Assembly (NCBI GenBank): GCA_035495315.1
Contig: DATJGF010000036.1
Coordinates: forward strand, 1 to 64,000
Direction of reading: 5' to 3'
Length of the DNA stretch: 64,000 bases
From: DATJGF01 sp035495315
Lineage (GTDB): Bacteria > Verrucomicrobiota > Verrucomicrobiia > Limisphaerales > UBA8199
How positions within the stretch are numbered: position 1 is the first letter of the stretch; each line of letters opens with the position of its first letter. Below are positions 45,027 to 53,650 of the stretch, piece by piece. The position numbers and the translations under genes were made by a program. The notes beneath the pieces are model-generated. The model did no database searches and was not told the origin of the DNA. It saw only the letters and a list, made by a program, of their open reading frames with translations.

Positions 45027-45173
45027 CGGCGGAGCCGGCTCAACCATTACCTGCGCGACAACGCTCGTCAACTATGGCTATTTGCGATCCTCCGGATGCG
45101 ATGGACATCGCATTTGTGCTGACCTCTGGCGTATTCAGCGTATCGAAGATCTAAGTGACTCGAATGCTGCAGG

Positions 45174-45260
45174 TCCTGGAGTGCGTCAGTCCTATGGCGC
45201 TGTCGATCGGAACATGCTGTGCTCAAGGCGCCAGAGGAACTGGCGCACTCCAAAACGCTG
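45174..45260. repeat. Family-D palindromic element, copy 2
   Basis: The left arm TCCTGGAGTGCGTCAGTCCT and right arm GAGGAACTGGCGCACTCCAA pair with a few mismatches, and the right arm is followed by AACGCTGG, as in copy 3 at 59295-59370 (AACGCTGC). It lies just downstream of the universal stress protein gene on the minus strand. Confidence 0.72.
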
Positions 45261-45283
45261 GCGCGGAAGTAATCGACCTGCTT

Positions 45284-46138
45284 TCAATGCCTCAGGAGGA
45301 TCGGCCGGTCGACGCGAGCGAGGAGCTTATCGGTGCAACTGCCGAAGAGAATTTCCCTGCCGCGCGAGCGGCCATAAGCACCTGCGACCAAAAGATCAGC
45401 TCCGCAATTATCGGCTGCGAGCGCGAGCGTGTCCGGTATGGTGCCTTGGCTGGGTATGACCTGCAGTTCGGGCTCGATCCCGGCAAGTTTTCGGGCGGTG
45501 ACTGTCATGGCGGCGGAGAGGCCGCGATCACGTTTTGCGACAGAGACGAACACCACGCGTTGGGCCTTGGCCAGGAGAGGCGCTGCGTCGGTGACGGCGG
45601 CGACCGTACTGGCGTCGTCTTTCCAGCAGACCATAATGGTGTTGGTGAGGGTGGGTGGCACGGAGCTGGCGGCCGCCAAGACTGGCCGCCCGCTATTTCG
45701 GATGATGTGCTCGAGGGTATCCTGAGCCAGCCCCTGTTTCTGCCTGAGCCGTCCCATGACGACGAGGTCGCGTTGAGAAGCATGGAATCTCAAGCGCTCA
45801 AGTTCATTGGTCGGTTCCTCCAAAAAGCTGGCGGTAACATTTTGGGCGCCGGCCGGCCGGTCGCACATCTCGATGCCTGCGCTCGTGCAAAACGCGCTGA
45901 CGTTCTTGGCCGCTAGATTCGAGAAGGTACTCGCATCGGTTCGCAACCGATCAAGCGCGCTCTTGAGTGCATCGCCATGCGCAAAGTCGAGGTTGGCGTG
46001 GCGCGCTGCCAGCGTCGAGGGCACATGCGCGTGAAGGCAATCCAGATGGGCCGACAAGGGGATAGCGGCTGCCAAGGCGGTCTGCAGGATCACCGCATCC
46101 CGCTCACCGCCGCCGACGAATGTCAGAATGGTCTTCAT
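45284..46138 (-). CDS. Tandem-domain universal stress protein
   Basis: A 284-residue protein with two UspA folds. The start is the ATG at 46138 (MKTILTFVGGGERDAVILQT), which opens with the usual beta strand; the frame remains open to 46642 only by overlap with the next gene. The first domain (about residues 1-150) ends VVMGRLRQKQGLAQDTLEHII, lacking a full ATP-binding motif. The second domain carries VAGAYGRSRGREILFGSCTDKLL, close to the G-x2-G-x9-G pattern of ATP-binding Usp proteins. Such proteins accumulate in starvation or stress. Monocistronic. Confidence 0.87.
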   Translation of the reverse strand: MKTILTFVGGGERDAVILQTALAAAIPLSAHLDCLHAHVPSTLAARHANLDFAHGDALKSALDRLRTDASTFSNLAAKNVSAFCTSAGIEMCDRPAGAQNVTASFLEEPTNELERLRFHASQRDLVVMGRLRQKQGLAQDTLEHIIRNSGRPVLAAASSVPPTLTNTIMVCWKDDASTVAAVTDAAPLLAKAQRVVFVSVAKRDRGLSAAMTVTARKLAGIEPELQVIPSQGTIPDTLALAADNCGADLLVAGAYGRSRGREILFGSCTDKLLARVDRPILLRH

Positions 46139-46397
46139 CTTACGTACTGTCCGCCCTCGTGCCGGCGGGCTATTGAGCCGGCCACCCCAAGTTGTGGTTG
46201 ATGGCGGGTAATTGACGGACGCGCAAGCAGCCTGCCATCTCCACACGCAACGAATGGGTAATAAGGAAGTTCTACCTGTACCGGCTGACGCAGGCAAGTC
46301 ACAAGCAGAGCTCGCCCGGATTGACCCTTTTCCCGGACCATTCTGGGAATCACATTTCCACGGAATCAGTAAAATCGTACTCTGCTTCGAAGTAATT

Positions 46398-47444
46398 TCA
46401 CTGCGGTTTGAAAATGCGTATTTCGGCCTTTTGATTTCCGCGGTCCGGGACAGCCAGATAGAAGCAGTCGGTATCCGGAGAGTAGAAGGAAGTGCGCGCG
46501 CCGGGTGCGGTTTTGATTGTTGCCAACGCTTTGAAGGAGTCAGGAGTTTCCTCGGCAATGATGTCGATGAAGCCCGCGCCGCAGGAAATGTAGATGCGAT
46601 TGCGCTTCTCATCAAAGTAGAGATCGTCGGTATCTGCCGCAATTTCCAGGTCCTGGAGTTGCTTGCCGGTTTCTGTATTGAACACGAGGAGCCGGGGAGG
46701 GTTGCGGCAGCCGACGAAAAGCCGATGAGTTGACTCGTGCAAAGCCATCGGAAAGTTGGCCTGAAATTTTTCCATTGGCCAGTTGCCGATTATGTGGTGG
46801 GTTTTCGCATCAACGACGGCGATTTGTTTGGCATCTGGAACGTTGACGAAGATTCGGGAGGTCGTTTTCTCGATCTGGAAGGATTCTGGGTGGGCTAGGA
46901 GCTTGATAGTGGAAGTCAGTTTGTGGCCGCTGGGTGTGACCTCGGCAAGGGCACCGTCGCCGTAGCCTATCCAAACGGCGCCTGAGTGGCGATCGAAGCG
47001 CACATTGTCCGCGTCGGGCAGCTCTGAAACGGTGTATTTTATCTGGAATTGGTGTGCGTCGAGGGCCTTTAGAGTCCCGTCGTCACCATTGGCAACCAGA
47101 ATCTCGTCGGCTGATGGCAGATAGAGTACGCCTTGCGGTTTGGACATGCCGGTGATGCTGTGGAGCCGTTTGCCTTCCGTGAGGTCGATTACTTCCACCG
47201 TGTTGTTTCCCAGGGCAGCGACAAAAAGCCGGCGGCCTTTGGCGTCCATCGAGAAATGATCGAAGCGACCTTTGACGTCAGGCAGCGGGACGGTTTGGAT
47301 GAGTTTCAACGGGCCTTCCGCCCGGGCCGACAGGGCAAAGAGTGCAAGAAGATAAGGGGCGATGGATCTGGCGAAGGCACGGAACGGCGCTTCGATTGCC
47401 GCAGGGGATCCTCCGGGCATGGCAGGATCTGGCTTCTTAGGCAT
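46398..47444 (-). CDS. YncE-like beta-propeller protein (exported)
   Basis: A 348-residue protein. The N-terminus has a hydrophobic segment (SIAPYLLALFALSARA) consistent with a signal peptide. The rest is a seven-bladed propeller with YncE/cytochrome-d1-like repeats: RRLFVAALGNNTVEVIDLTEG, DEILVANGDDGTLKALDAHQ, SRIFVNVPDAKQIAVVDAKT and HRLFVGCRNPPRLLVFNTET. There is no CxxCH haem motif. An in-frame Met at 47471 would lengthen the N-region. Its partner is unknown; the universal stress gene follows on the same strand after 259 bp. Confidence 0.83.
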   Translation of the reverse strand: MPKKPDPAMPGGSPAAIEAPFRAFARSIAPYLLALFALSARAEGPLKLIQTVPLPDVKGRFDHFSMDAKGRRLFVAALGNNTVEVIDLTEGKRLHSITGMSKPQGVLYLPSADEILVANGDDGTLKALDAHQFQIKYTVSELPDADNVRFDRHSGAVWIGYGDGALAEVTPSGHKLTSTIKLLAHPESFQIEKTTSRIFVNVPDAKQIAVVDAKTHHIIGNWPMEKFQANFPMALHESTHRLFVGCRNPPRLLVFNTETGKQLQDLEIAADTDDLYFDEKRNRIYISCGAGFIDIIAEETPDSFKALATIKTAPGARTSFYSPDTDCFYLAVPDRGNQKAEIRIFKPQ

Positions 47445-47771
47445 GCGGTAAATTATCGAGTCACAGGGCATAGCAGATCAAGCCCCAGAACGGCAGTTGT
47501 TCCAGAGGTTGTTATTTGCCAGCCGAGCGGCGTATTTGGGCCAAGTCCAGCTCTCGTGAACGAAGGCAGCTCCGCGAGTCCCCAAAAATGCCCTAAAAAC
47601 AATAGGAGATGTGTGGGCCTCGCGGACCCGGCCTTCCGAGAAACGGTTTTGAACAGGCACGGCGCTTGTCTTATGTCGAAAACGTTCTTAAGTTTTGAGG
47701 GTCTCAGCGACCCTCGGCTGCAGTGTCGCTTGAGGATCTGCGACCCTCCCGGATCTGAGGCGAGATGAGTT
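47445..47771. other. Divergent intergenic region with palindromic elements
   Basis: No gene is seen. It holds the family-C element at 47562-47639 and a small hairpin, GAGGGTC-TCAGC-GACCCTC, at about 47697-47715, with another CGACCCTC further on. The promoters of the YncE-like gene and of the NMT1-type binding protein must lie here. Confidence 0.45.
47562..47639. repeat. Family-C palindromic element, copy 3
   Basis: The left arm GAAGGCAGCTCCGCGAGTCC and right arm GGGCCTCGCGGACCCGGCCT followed by TCCGA pair imperfectly around an A-rich spacer (CCCAAAAATGCCC). The arms align with the family-C elements at 33223, 40489 and 63681. Confidence 0.72.
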
Positions 47772-48857
47772 ATGAAATGGACCAACCAATTGCTTGGGGC
47801 TGGCTTCGCGCTTGTCGGCCCCCTCTTCGCCGGCTCGCCGGATTGTCCCACGCCGGACAAGGTCACACTCCAGCTCAAGTGGGTCCCACAAGCCCAGTTT
47901 GCCGGATATTACGTCGCCAAGGATCTAGGTTATTACAAAGCCGAGTGTCTGGAAGTGACCATCCGTCCGGGCGGACTACACATTGAACCGGAAGAGGTCG
48001 TCGGCAAAGGTGAGGCGCAATTCGGCATCGCCTGGCAGCCCGGCATGTTGGCGGCGCGCGACCGCGGCGAGCCGCTGAAGGCGATCGCCCAGGTGTTTCA
48101 ATACAGCGGCATGCGGTTGGTCTCGTGGAAAGAATCGGGCATCCGCAGCGTGTCCGACTTAAAAGGCAAGAAGGTGGCCGTTTGGTTCGCCGGGAATGAA
48201 TTGGAATTGCTCGCCACGCTCGCCCGACATGGTCTCGATCCTCAGAGGGATGTCAGCCTTGTGCCCGAGTCGATGGACATGGATATGTTTTTGCAGCGCA
48301 AGGTCGATGCCGCCGCCGCGATGACCTACAACGAACTGGCGCAAGTCCTCGAAACCATCAATCCGGCCACCGGCAAACTTTATGAGCCTGTGGCGCTCAA
48401 TCTCATTGATTTCAATAAGGAAGGAACTGCCATGCTGGAAGACCGTGTTATTGTGACGGAAGACTGGATCAAAAATACTCGCAACCAGGACATCGCTGTC
48501 CGTTTCCTGCGCGCAGCCATTAAGGGCTGGATTTATTGCCGCGATCATCCCGACGAAGCGGTCCAAATCGTTCTCAGAAACGCGCCAACGCTGGGCAAAA
48601 GTCATCAAGACTGGCAGTTGAACGAAGTCAACCGGCTTACCTGGCCGTCGCCACAGGGCATCGGCATGATGAACGCCCAACGGTGGATGGAAACCGCAAA
48701 GATTTCACATCGTTACGGCGTGACGAAAAAGCTCGCAGACCGAACGGCGTACACGAATGAATTTGTCAAAAAAGCTCTTGAAAGCCTCAAGGACATTGAC
48801 ACCAAAGGAATGGGCTGGAAATCCAAGCTTGTGACCCTTCGCGAAGGCGGCCAATGA
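47772..48857 (+). CDS. NMT1/SsuA-like ABC substrate-binding protein
   Basis: A 361-residue periplasmic binding protein with a signal peptide (LLGAGFALVGPLFAGS). Its opening KVTLQLKWVPQAQFAGYYVAKDLGYYK is the NMT1/THI5 signature, which usually binds pyrimidine precursors such as HMP derivatives or small sulfonates. A GEAQFGIAWQPGMLAARD segment and YNELAQVLE follow. No permease or ATPase gene is adjacent, so it is an orphan or works with a transporter elsewhere, in contrast to the fused binding protein at 6242. A GAGGCGAG site precedes the ATG. Confidence 0.85.
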   Translation: MKWTNQLLGAGFALVGPLFAGSPDCPTPDKVTLQLKWVPQAQFAGYYVAKDLGYYKAECLEVTIRPGGLHIEPEEVVGKGEAQFGIAWQPGMLAARDRGEPLKAIAQVFQYSGMRLVSWKESGIRSVSDLKGKKVAVWFAGNELELLATLARHGLDPQRDVSLVPESMDMDMFLQRKVDAAAAMTYNELAQVLETINPATGKLYEPVALNLIDFNKEGTAMLEDRVIVTEDWIKNTRNQDIAVRFLRAAIKGWIYCRDHPDEAVQIVLRNAPTLGKSHQDWQLNEVNRLTWPSPQGIGMMNAQRWMETAKISHRYGVTKKLADRTAYTNEFVKKALESLKDIDTKGMGWKSKLVTLREGGQ

Positions 48858-48863
48858 GCGCGA

Positions 48864-49760
48864 CTAGCCTAACCCTTTCAGGTCGGTTAGCGTTCGAACG
48901 AACTGCCGTGCCGCCGGGCTAAGCCGACCGGGATGATATGCCACGCCCACAATCAACGGAGTCGGACTTGGCTGTAGTTCCCGCAATTTAATACGCGGAC
49001 CCGCTACGGTGGAAAAGACTGACGCGACGATCGCAACACCACGGCCTGCTTCCACAGCTGCGATGAGACTTGTGCCGCTGTCGTGTTCTTCAGCATTCCC
49101 TAAAAGCCGCCGAATCGCATGACCGAACAGGCCGTTCAACCATTCGTGATACTCCGGATATTCCTCTCGCGAATACACCATCACGCGCTCGTCCTTAAGT
49201 TCTGCCAGGCTAATACGCTTGGCCCGCACCAACCTGTGCGTGGCGCCGAGCGCGACGCAAACGGGGTAACTCCGAAGCGTCTCGAATGCCAGCCCTTGCA
49301 GTTCTTTTCCCGACGGGTCGACGGTCAGCGCCGCATCGAGGCGGCCCTCTCGCAAGCCGTTGGTCATTTCCAGAATCGAAAGGTCCTGGAGCGTTACGCG
49401 CACGCGAGGACATTCCTTTTCGAAACTCCGCAGTGCCTGCGGCAGCACTTCCACCGTCAGCGATGGCGCGTAGCCGAGATTCAGGTGCCCGTGGTTGCTC
49501 TTGGCGAAAGCTCGTGCTGTCTGGGCTGCGGCCTCAGCGTGCTGGAGCACGGCGCGGGCTTCCGTGGCGAAGGCTTTGCCCGCCTCGGTGAGGCGCACGA
49601 ATCGGGAATTGCGTTGCAGAAGCGACACACCCAGCTCCTCTTCCAGGTCGCGAATCTGCCGGCTGAAAGACGGCTGCGCGACATGGAGCGTCGCCGCCGC
49701 TTTGGTGAAGTTCAACAGTTCAGCGACCGTAACAAAATAGCGGAGGTGTCTGAGTTCCAT
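48864..49760 (-). CDS. LysR-family transcriptional regulator
   Basis: A 298-residue regulator. The N-terminal winged helix reads MELRHLRYFVTVAELLNFTK and then AAATLHVAQPSFSRQIRDLEEELG, a textbook LysR helix-turn-helix. The C-terminal effector domain follows, with GHLNLGYAPSLTVEVLP and the LDAALTVDP segment. The start at 49760 begins with the usual MELRHLRYF; the frame opens upstream to 49802. It is divergent from the beta-helix gene at 49857, which LysR proteins often control, and converges with the binding-protein gene at 47772. Confidence 0.92.
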   Translation of the reverse strand: MELRHLRYFVTVAELLNFTKAAATLHVAQPSFSRQIRDLEEELGVSLLQRNSRFVRLTEAGKAFATEARAVLQHAEAAAQTARAFAKSNHGHLNLGYAPSLTVEVLPQALRSFEKECPRVRVTLQDLSILEMTNGLREGRLDAALTVDPSGKELQGLAFETLRSYPVCVALGATHRLVRAKRISLAELKDERVMVYSREEYPEYHEWLNGLFGHAIRRLLGNAEEHDSGTSLIAAVEAGRGVAIVASVFSTVAGPRIKLRELQPSPTPLIVGVAYHPGRLSPAARQFVRTLTDLKGLG

Positions 49761-49856
49761 CTTTTCAGCGAGACCTTTAAGGCATTGCTGCGGGAGAAAC
49801 AAGGTATTAGCGGAATGCGATTACTGGGCTCAATCTACTCTCAACACAAATTGATT

Positions 49857-50891
49857 ATGGTAAAGCAATTATTTTTATTATCGATGGTTACACTATCATC
49901 TCTGGTGGCGTCGGCAGAGAACTTTTACATCAACCCAAAAACAGGTAATGATAAAAACCCAGGCTCCCAATCACTACCTTTGAAAACAATTGGGGAAGCA
50001 GGGAAGCGCATCAATGCCAGCACCGCAAAAGAGGCAACTGCAATTATTCTTTCAGAAGGTGTTTACGCGCTAACGGAAACTGTGCTTTTTACCAACACTA
50101 CATTTTCTGCGGAAAACCGGCTGACGATACGAGCAGAACTATTGCCCGATGATCCCGATTGGAGTCCGCAACGCATGCCGATAATTACTGCGGTAATTCC
50201 TGCGGCACCAACGCCCGGTGACGGTGAAGAGGCCAGGGGATTGGAAATCGAAGCAAGCCATGTAACGATTGCAGGGCTGCGTTTTACCGGGAGCCCGGTT
50301 TATTATTACATCGATGGCAAACAGAACAGGCGTTATTACCCCATTTGGCGTGACGGGAAGAATCTAGACGACCTTGTTGTAAGCCAATGCCTGTTTGCCG
50401 GTAATGTGGATGTCCTGCCTATTCGCGTCGCAGTCATTGGCAATGGTCATGGGTTAGTGCTCGACCATTGTGTGTTTTACAATTGTCAGAATCCGGTTGT
50501 GTTTTGGAATGCACAAGAGGGATCAAGCTCTCGCAATGCGATGCGTTATTGCTTGGTGTATGAAGCAAATTACAGCGGTGTATGGACAACGGCGCAAACC
50601 GGGGACGACTTTGAGTTTCATCACAATATCATCGCCAAGAGCCGCACCGCCTGGATCCGAGATGATGATAGTACCCACCACTATCAAATCCACGATTGCA
50701 TTTTGGCCGATAATGCGAAAACGACCGGAAACGGTGGGGACATTGCAATCAATAACGATTTTTTAAAGATGGAGAATGTGCAATTCTCCGGGGTTATCGA
50801 AATCGAAAGAGACCAAAGCAAGCACAACTATTTGCAATTGAAAGAAGGCTCGTTAGGTTCGACCTTACGAGCGGGCTTATTTAAGAGATAG
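49857..50891 (+). CDS. Secreted right-handed beta-helix (pectin-lyase-like) protein
   Basis: A 344-residue protein. The signal peptide is MVKQLFLLSMVTLSSLVASA. Mature sequence begins ENFYINPKTGNDKNPGSQSLPLKTIGEA, the typical opening of parallel beta-helix proteins of the pectate-lyase superfamily. Rungs such as HVTIAGLRFTGSPVYYYIDG, LVVSQCLFAGNVDVLPIRVA and HGLVLDHCVFYNCQNPVVFW follow. No catalytic signature is certain. The base composition is visibly more AT-rich than the neighbours, suggesting recent acquisition. It is divergent from the LysR gene. Confidence 0.8.
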   Translation: MVKQLFLLSMVTLSSLVASAENFYINPKTGNDKNPGSQSLPLKTIGEAGKRINASTAKEATAIILSEGVYALTETVLFTNTTFSAENRLTIRAELLPDDPDWSPQRMPIITAVIPAAPTPGDGEEARGLEIEASHVTIAGLRFTGSPVYYYIDGKQNRRYYPIWRDGKNLDDLVVSQCLFAGNVDVLPIRVAVIGNGHGLVLDHCVFYNCQNPVVFWNAQEGSSSRNAMRYCLVYEANYSGVWTTAQTGDDFEFHHNIIAKSRTAWIRDDDSTHHYQIHDCILADNAKTTGNGGDIAINNDFLKMENVQFSGVIEIERDQSKHNYLQLKEGSLGSTLRAGLFKR

Positions 50892-51073
50892 TTGGGTCGC
50901 TTTCCGTGGACAACAGGTGGGGCTTGGGTCTGTGCACATTGTGCACAATACTGGCTGCATGGGCACAGCATATGTTTCGGGCCGCGTGCCGCTGCGATTT
51001 GAGCGTTTGGTGGTAAAGCAAGCGCGAGCCGCCAAAGCAACCTGGTGGCACGTTACGTGGTTGCGGCCATGAT

Positions 51074-52216
51074 TCAATGGTCAGATCTTGGCCAGGTCTG
51101 GTTAGCCGTTTGGAAATGTTCCGTTTGTTGATTGAGGCCATACCAAGCACGAGTGCTGTTGCACATTCTGCAGACCGAGAGCATCACCGGCACCTCCACC
51201 AGCACGCCGACGACTGTGGCGAGAGCAGCAGGGGAATCAGCGCCGAATAGCGTGATGGCGACGGCGACCGCTAGCTCGAAGAAGTTGCTGGCGCCAATCA
51301 GGGAACCGGGTGCTGCAACATTGTGTTGAACGCGCAGCCAACGCATTAGCAGATACGTCAGTCCGGAGTTGAAATAGACCTGGATGACAATGGGCGCTCC
51401 CAGCAACAGCACCGCCAGCCAACGGCTGGTCAGGTTTTTCGACTGGAACGCGAAAATCAGCACCAAAGTTAGCAATAACGCCCCGATCATTATCGGGTGG
51501 AATTTCGGCAGAAAGATCGTTTCAAACCATTCCTTCCCATGTGACTTGAGCAAAAGTGTTCGAGTCAGCCAGCCGATCGTGAGTGGTATGACAATGAAAA
51601 CGACGACCGATGTGATCAGCACTTTCGCAGGCACCACCACGTGTGCCACGCCACAGAGGAACATGACGATGGGAGCGAATGCTACCAGCATGATGAGGTC
51701 GTTGACGGCTACTTGGACGAGGGTATAGCCAGGATCACCGTCGGTCAGATAAGACCAGACAAACACCATCGCAGTGCATGGCGCCGCTGCCAGGATGATC
51801 AGTCCGGCCGTATAGTTCCTGGCCGTTTCCGGGTCGATCCATGCGGCAAAGACGTGTTGCATGAAAATCCATGCCAGCAATGCCATGCTGAAGGGCTTGA
51901 TCAGCCAGTTGACAAACAGCGTCACGATCAATCCTTTTGGCCTGCGCGCAATGCTGCCAATCGCGCTGAAATCCACCTTCAGCATCATCGGGTAAATCAT
52001 CAGCCAGAGCAGCACACCGATTGGGATGTTGACCTGTGATCCCTTCCCAAACTCCAGCTTGCTCAGCACCGCCGTGAGATCGGGTAGCATCCTGCCGACG
52101 CCGACGCCGGCTATCATGCAAAGGAACACCCAAACAGTGAGATAGCGCTCAAAGAAGGCGAGTCGCTTCGGCTCCACTTTTAGGCATGCAACCTCCGCTG
52201 TGATAGCATTACTCAT
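51074..52216 (-). CDS. acr3: ACR3-family arsenite efflux transporter
   Basis: A 380-residue inner-membrane protein with about ten helices, the size and pattern of the Acr3/ArsB(type II) family. The catalytic-type Cys lies in LAAAPCTAMVFVWSYLTDGDP, the diagnostic motif that binds arsenite. The C-terminal 35 residues (CRMCNSTRAWYGLNQQTEHF) form a soluble tail with extra Cys residues that could bind metal. An in-frame TTG at 52222 is less likely than the ATG at 52216. It follows the arsR gene by 63 bp on the same strand and is part of that operon. Confidence 0.92.
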   Translation of the reverse strand: MSNAITAEVACLKVEPKRLAFFERYLTVWVFLCMIAGVGVGRMLPDLTAVLSKLEFGKGSQVNIPIGVLLWLMIYPMMLKVDFSAIGSIARRPKGLIVTLFVNWLIKPFSMALLAWIFMQHVFAAWIDPETARNYTAGLIILAAAPCTAMVFVWSYLTDGDPGYTLVQVAVNDLIMLVAFAPIVMFLCGVAHVVVPAKVLITSVVVFIVIPLTIGWLTRTLLLKSHGKEWFETIFLPKFHPIMIGALLLTLVLIFAFQSKNLTSRWLAVLLLGAPIVIQVYFNSGLTYLLMRWLRVQHNVAAPGSLIGASNFFELAVAVAITLFGADSPAALATVVGVLVEVPVMLSVCRMCNSTRAWYGLNQQTEHFQTANQTWPRSDH

Positions 52217-52279
52217 GGCCAAATCTTAACCATGGCACATGGCTTCCCAATCGGCCGCAGTATTCTTCATAAATCACTT

Positions 52280-52636
52280 TCACAGAGTGTGTGCCACTTC
52301 TTCAACCCACTCGCACTCGCAGCGCATCCTTTGGCGACGTTTTATGTCTTCACGAAAGATCGGGCTGGATTGCACGCAGTCCTGCAAGCAGCGAAGCTGC
52401 AAATCTAGCTCCGGCGGCGCTTTCTTCGGCAGTTGGTAAATCATCCACTTCTCGTGGCGCTGGGCCGTCACCAGCCCGTTTGCGCGCAAGTAGGCCAGGT
52501 GTTTGGAAATCGCGACCTGCGGCTCCTTCAGAATGTCCTGGAAATGGCAGACGCACAGCGGCCCCTGCGTCAACAAATGCAGAATCCGAAGACGAGTTTC
52601 ATCGCAAAAGCAGCGGTAGATTTGCACGAGTTTCAT
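52280..52636 (-). CDS. arsR: ArsR-family arsenic-responsive repressor
   Basis: A 118-residue winged-helix repressor. The N-terminal helices carry CDETRLRILHLLTQGPLCVC, and the CVC pair with the nearby Cys forms the classical ArsR metal site in alpha-3. The recognition helix follows as PQVAISKHLAYLRANGLVTA. It binds the promoter without arsenic and leaves when As(III) binds. The start at 52636 is the Met of MKLVQIYRC; the palindrome CATATAC-N8-GTATATG at 52650-52671 just upstream is its probable operator. The acr3 gene follows. Confidence 0.94.
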   Translation of the reverse strand: MKLVQIYRCFCDETRLRILHLLTQGPLCVCHFQDILKEPQVAISKHLAYLRANGLVTAQRHEKWMIYQLPKKAPPELDLQLRCLQDCVQSSPIFREDIKRRQRMRCECEWVEEVAHTL

Positions 52637-52649
52637 ATACACCAAGGAA

Positions 52650-52671
52650 CATATACTACTTCTGGTATATG
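52650..52671. promoter_or_regulatory. Probable ArsR operator
   Basis: A perfect 7-bp dyad, CATATAC-TACTTCTG-GTATATG, lies just before the arsR start. A third CATATAC at 52634-52640 overlaps the start codon as a direct repeat of the left arm. Location and symmetry fit autorepression by ArsR. Confidence 0.6.
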
Positions 52672-52939
52672 TCCGTCAACCCAACAAAAGAAAAAGAACC
52701 CCCACGGACCGCGCGCTCCCGGTTGTGCCTTCGGCCCCTCCTCATCGTAATCCTAATCTCTCGCCTTTGAAGTTGTCTGAAATGCCTGTTCTGATTAGGA
52801 GTAGACCTGCTGGAAATTGCGTTTTTGCCCACTGAGCCCTTGAACTGGGTAAACTCGAGCAGGTCGATGGGGAGGAGTAGGATTAGGATGGGCGCAAACC
52901 CACTGCTAAGAAATACGGACGCAGAAAATCGATCTCTCG

Positions 52940-53278
52940 CTATTCGTAACGAAGAGCATCCATCGGCTCGATGCGCGTCGCGCGGTTGGCGGGCAGCCAA
53001 CAAGCGACCAACGATACGCCGATTAAGCCGATCGAAATGCCGACGAACGTGGTGGAAGAGCGCTCCAGCCTCCTCAGGCCTTTTGCCAGGAGGTCGTCGC
53101 TCTGCAGTTCCTCCAACACCAATCGGCGCGCTTCCTCTTCAGAGGTTCCGTCCGACACCAAATCGCAAAAGCGATCCTCCAGATGCTGCGACAGCTCCTC
53201 GATAATCTCCATCTCGCGCGCAGGTGAGAGTCCTAGCCCGGCAAGTTGCGCCGTAATGTCAGGTTTCCAATCAGGCAT
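52940..53278 (-). pseudogene. Internally deleted ADOP/MacB-like permease relic
   Basis: A 112-residue frame joining two ends of a much larger protein. The first 65 residues (MPDWKPDITAQLAGLGLSPA and EEARRLVLEEL) are the cytoplasmic HAAS-like N-terminal helices of ADOP (Acidobacterial Duplicated Orphan Permease) proteins. The last 30 residues (VACWLPANRATRIEPMDALR) are the conserved C-terminus of FtsX/MacB-type permeases. The roughly 700 residues that should lie between, including all periplasmic and most membrane segments, are missing. The simplest reading is a large in-frame deletion. It still follows its PadR gene with an 8-bp overlap. Confidence 0.72.
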
Positions 53279-53603
53279 GTTCTGTGGATGTAATCCGGTT
53301 GATCGCCTCGACAAACGTCAGCCAACAACGTCGTTGCACGGGCAATACTTTGCGCCCCGCCTCGGTCAGCCGATAAAAACGCCTCCGCCGTTGACCCGTC
53401 TTTTCCAACCAGCGCCCGCAAATCCAACCGCGCTTTTCCAGTCGGTAGAGCAGGGGATAAAGCGACGCCACGTTGAAGCGGATCTCACCTTTGGAACGTT
53501 GCTCGATCAGCTTGCAGATTTCGTAGCCGTGGCGTGGCTGCCGCTGAATCAAGCAGAGGATCAACAGTTCGGCGCTTCCCTTTTTCAATTCGCGATCGTG
53601 CAT
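53271..53603 (-). CDS. PadR-family transcriptional regulator
   Basis: A 110-residue winged-helix regulator beginning MHDRELKKGSAELLILCLI. The PadR pattern continues with RQPRHGYEICKLIEQRSKGEIRFNVASLYPLLYRLEKRGW and the wing RRRRFYRLTEAG. Such regulators are typically encoded just ahead of ADOP-type permeases, as here. In-frame Met codons at 53630 and 53624 lie inside the palindrome 53626-53650 or next to it, so I start at 53603; an exact start is uncertain. Confidence 0.87.
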   Translation of the reverse strand: MHDRELKKGSAELLILCLIQRQPRHGYEICKLIEQRSKGEIRFNVASLYPLLYRLEKRGWICGRWLEKTGQRRRRFYRLTEAGRKVLPVQRRCWLTFVEAINRITSTEHA

Positions 53604-53625
53604 CGCGGAAATAATAGATGGCATA

Positions 53626-53650
53626 GACATATATTGTGCTATTATATGTC
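53626..53650. promoter_or_regulatory. Probable PadR operator
   Basis: A perfect 8-bp dyad, GACATATA-TTGTGCTAT-TATATGTC, lies immediately upstream of the PadR gene. It has the ATGT/ACAT character of known PadR sites, so autoregulation is likely. Confidence 0.6.

Noticed and set aside
46139..46642. A long N-terminal extension of the universal stress protein
   Set aside because: It overlaps the 3' end of the YncE-like gene and is not protein-like; the Usp fold begins at 46138.
49119..49856. A long N-terminal extension of the beta-helix protein
   Set aside because: It is antisense to the LysR gene; a normal signal peptide begins at 49857.
52656..53003. A 115-codon minus-strand frame
   Set aside because: It crosses the arsR promoter and the ADOP relic end, with no domain.
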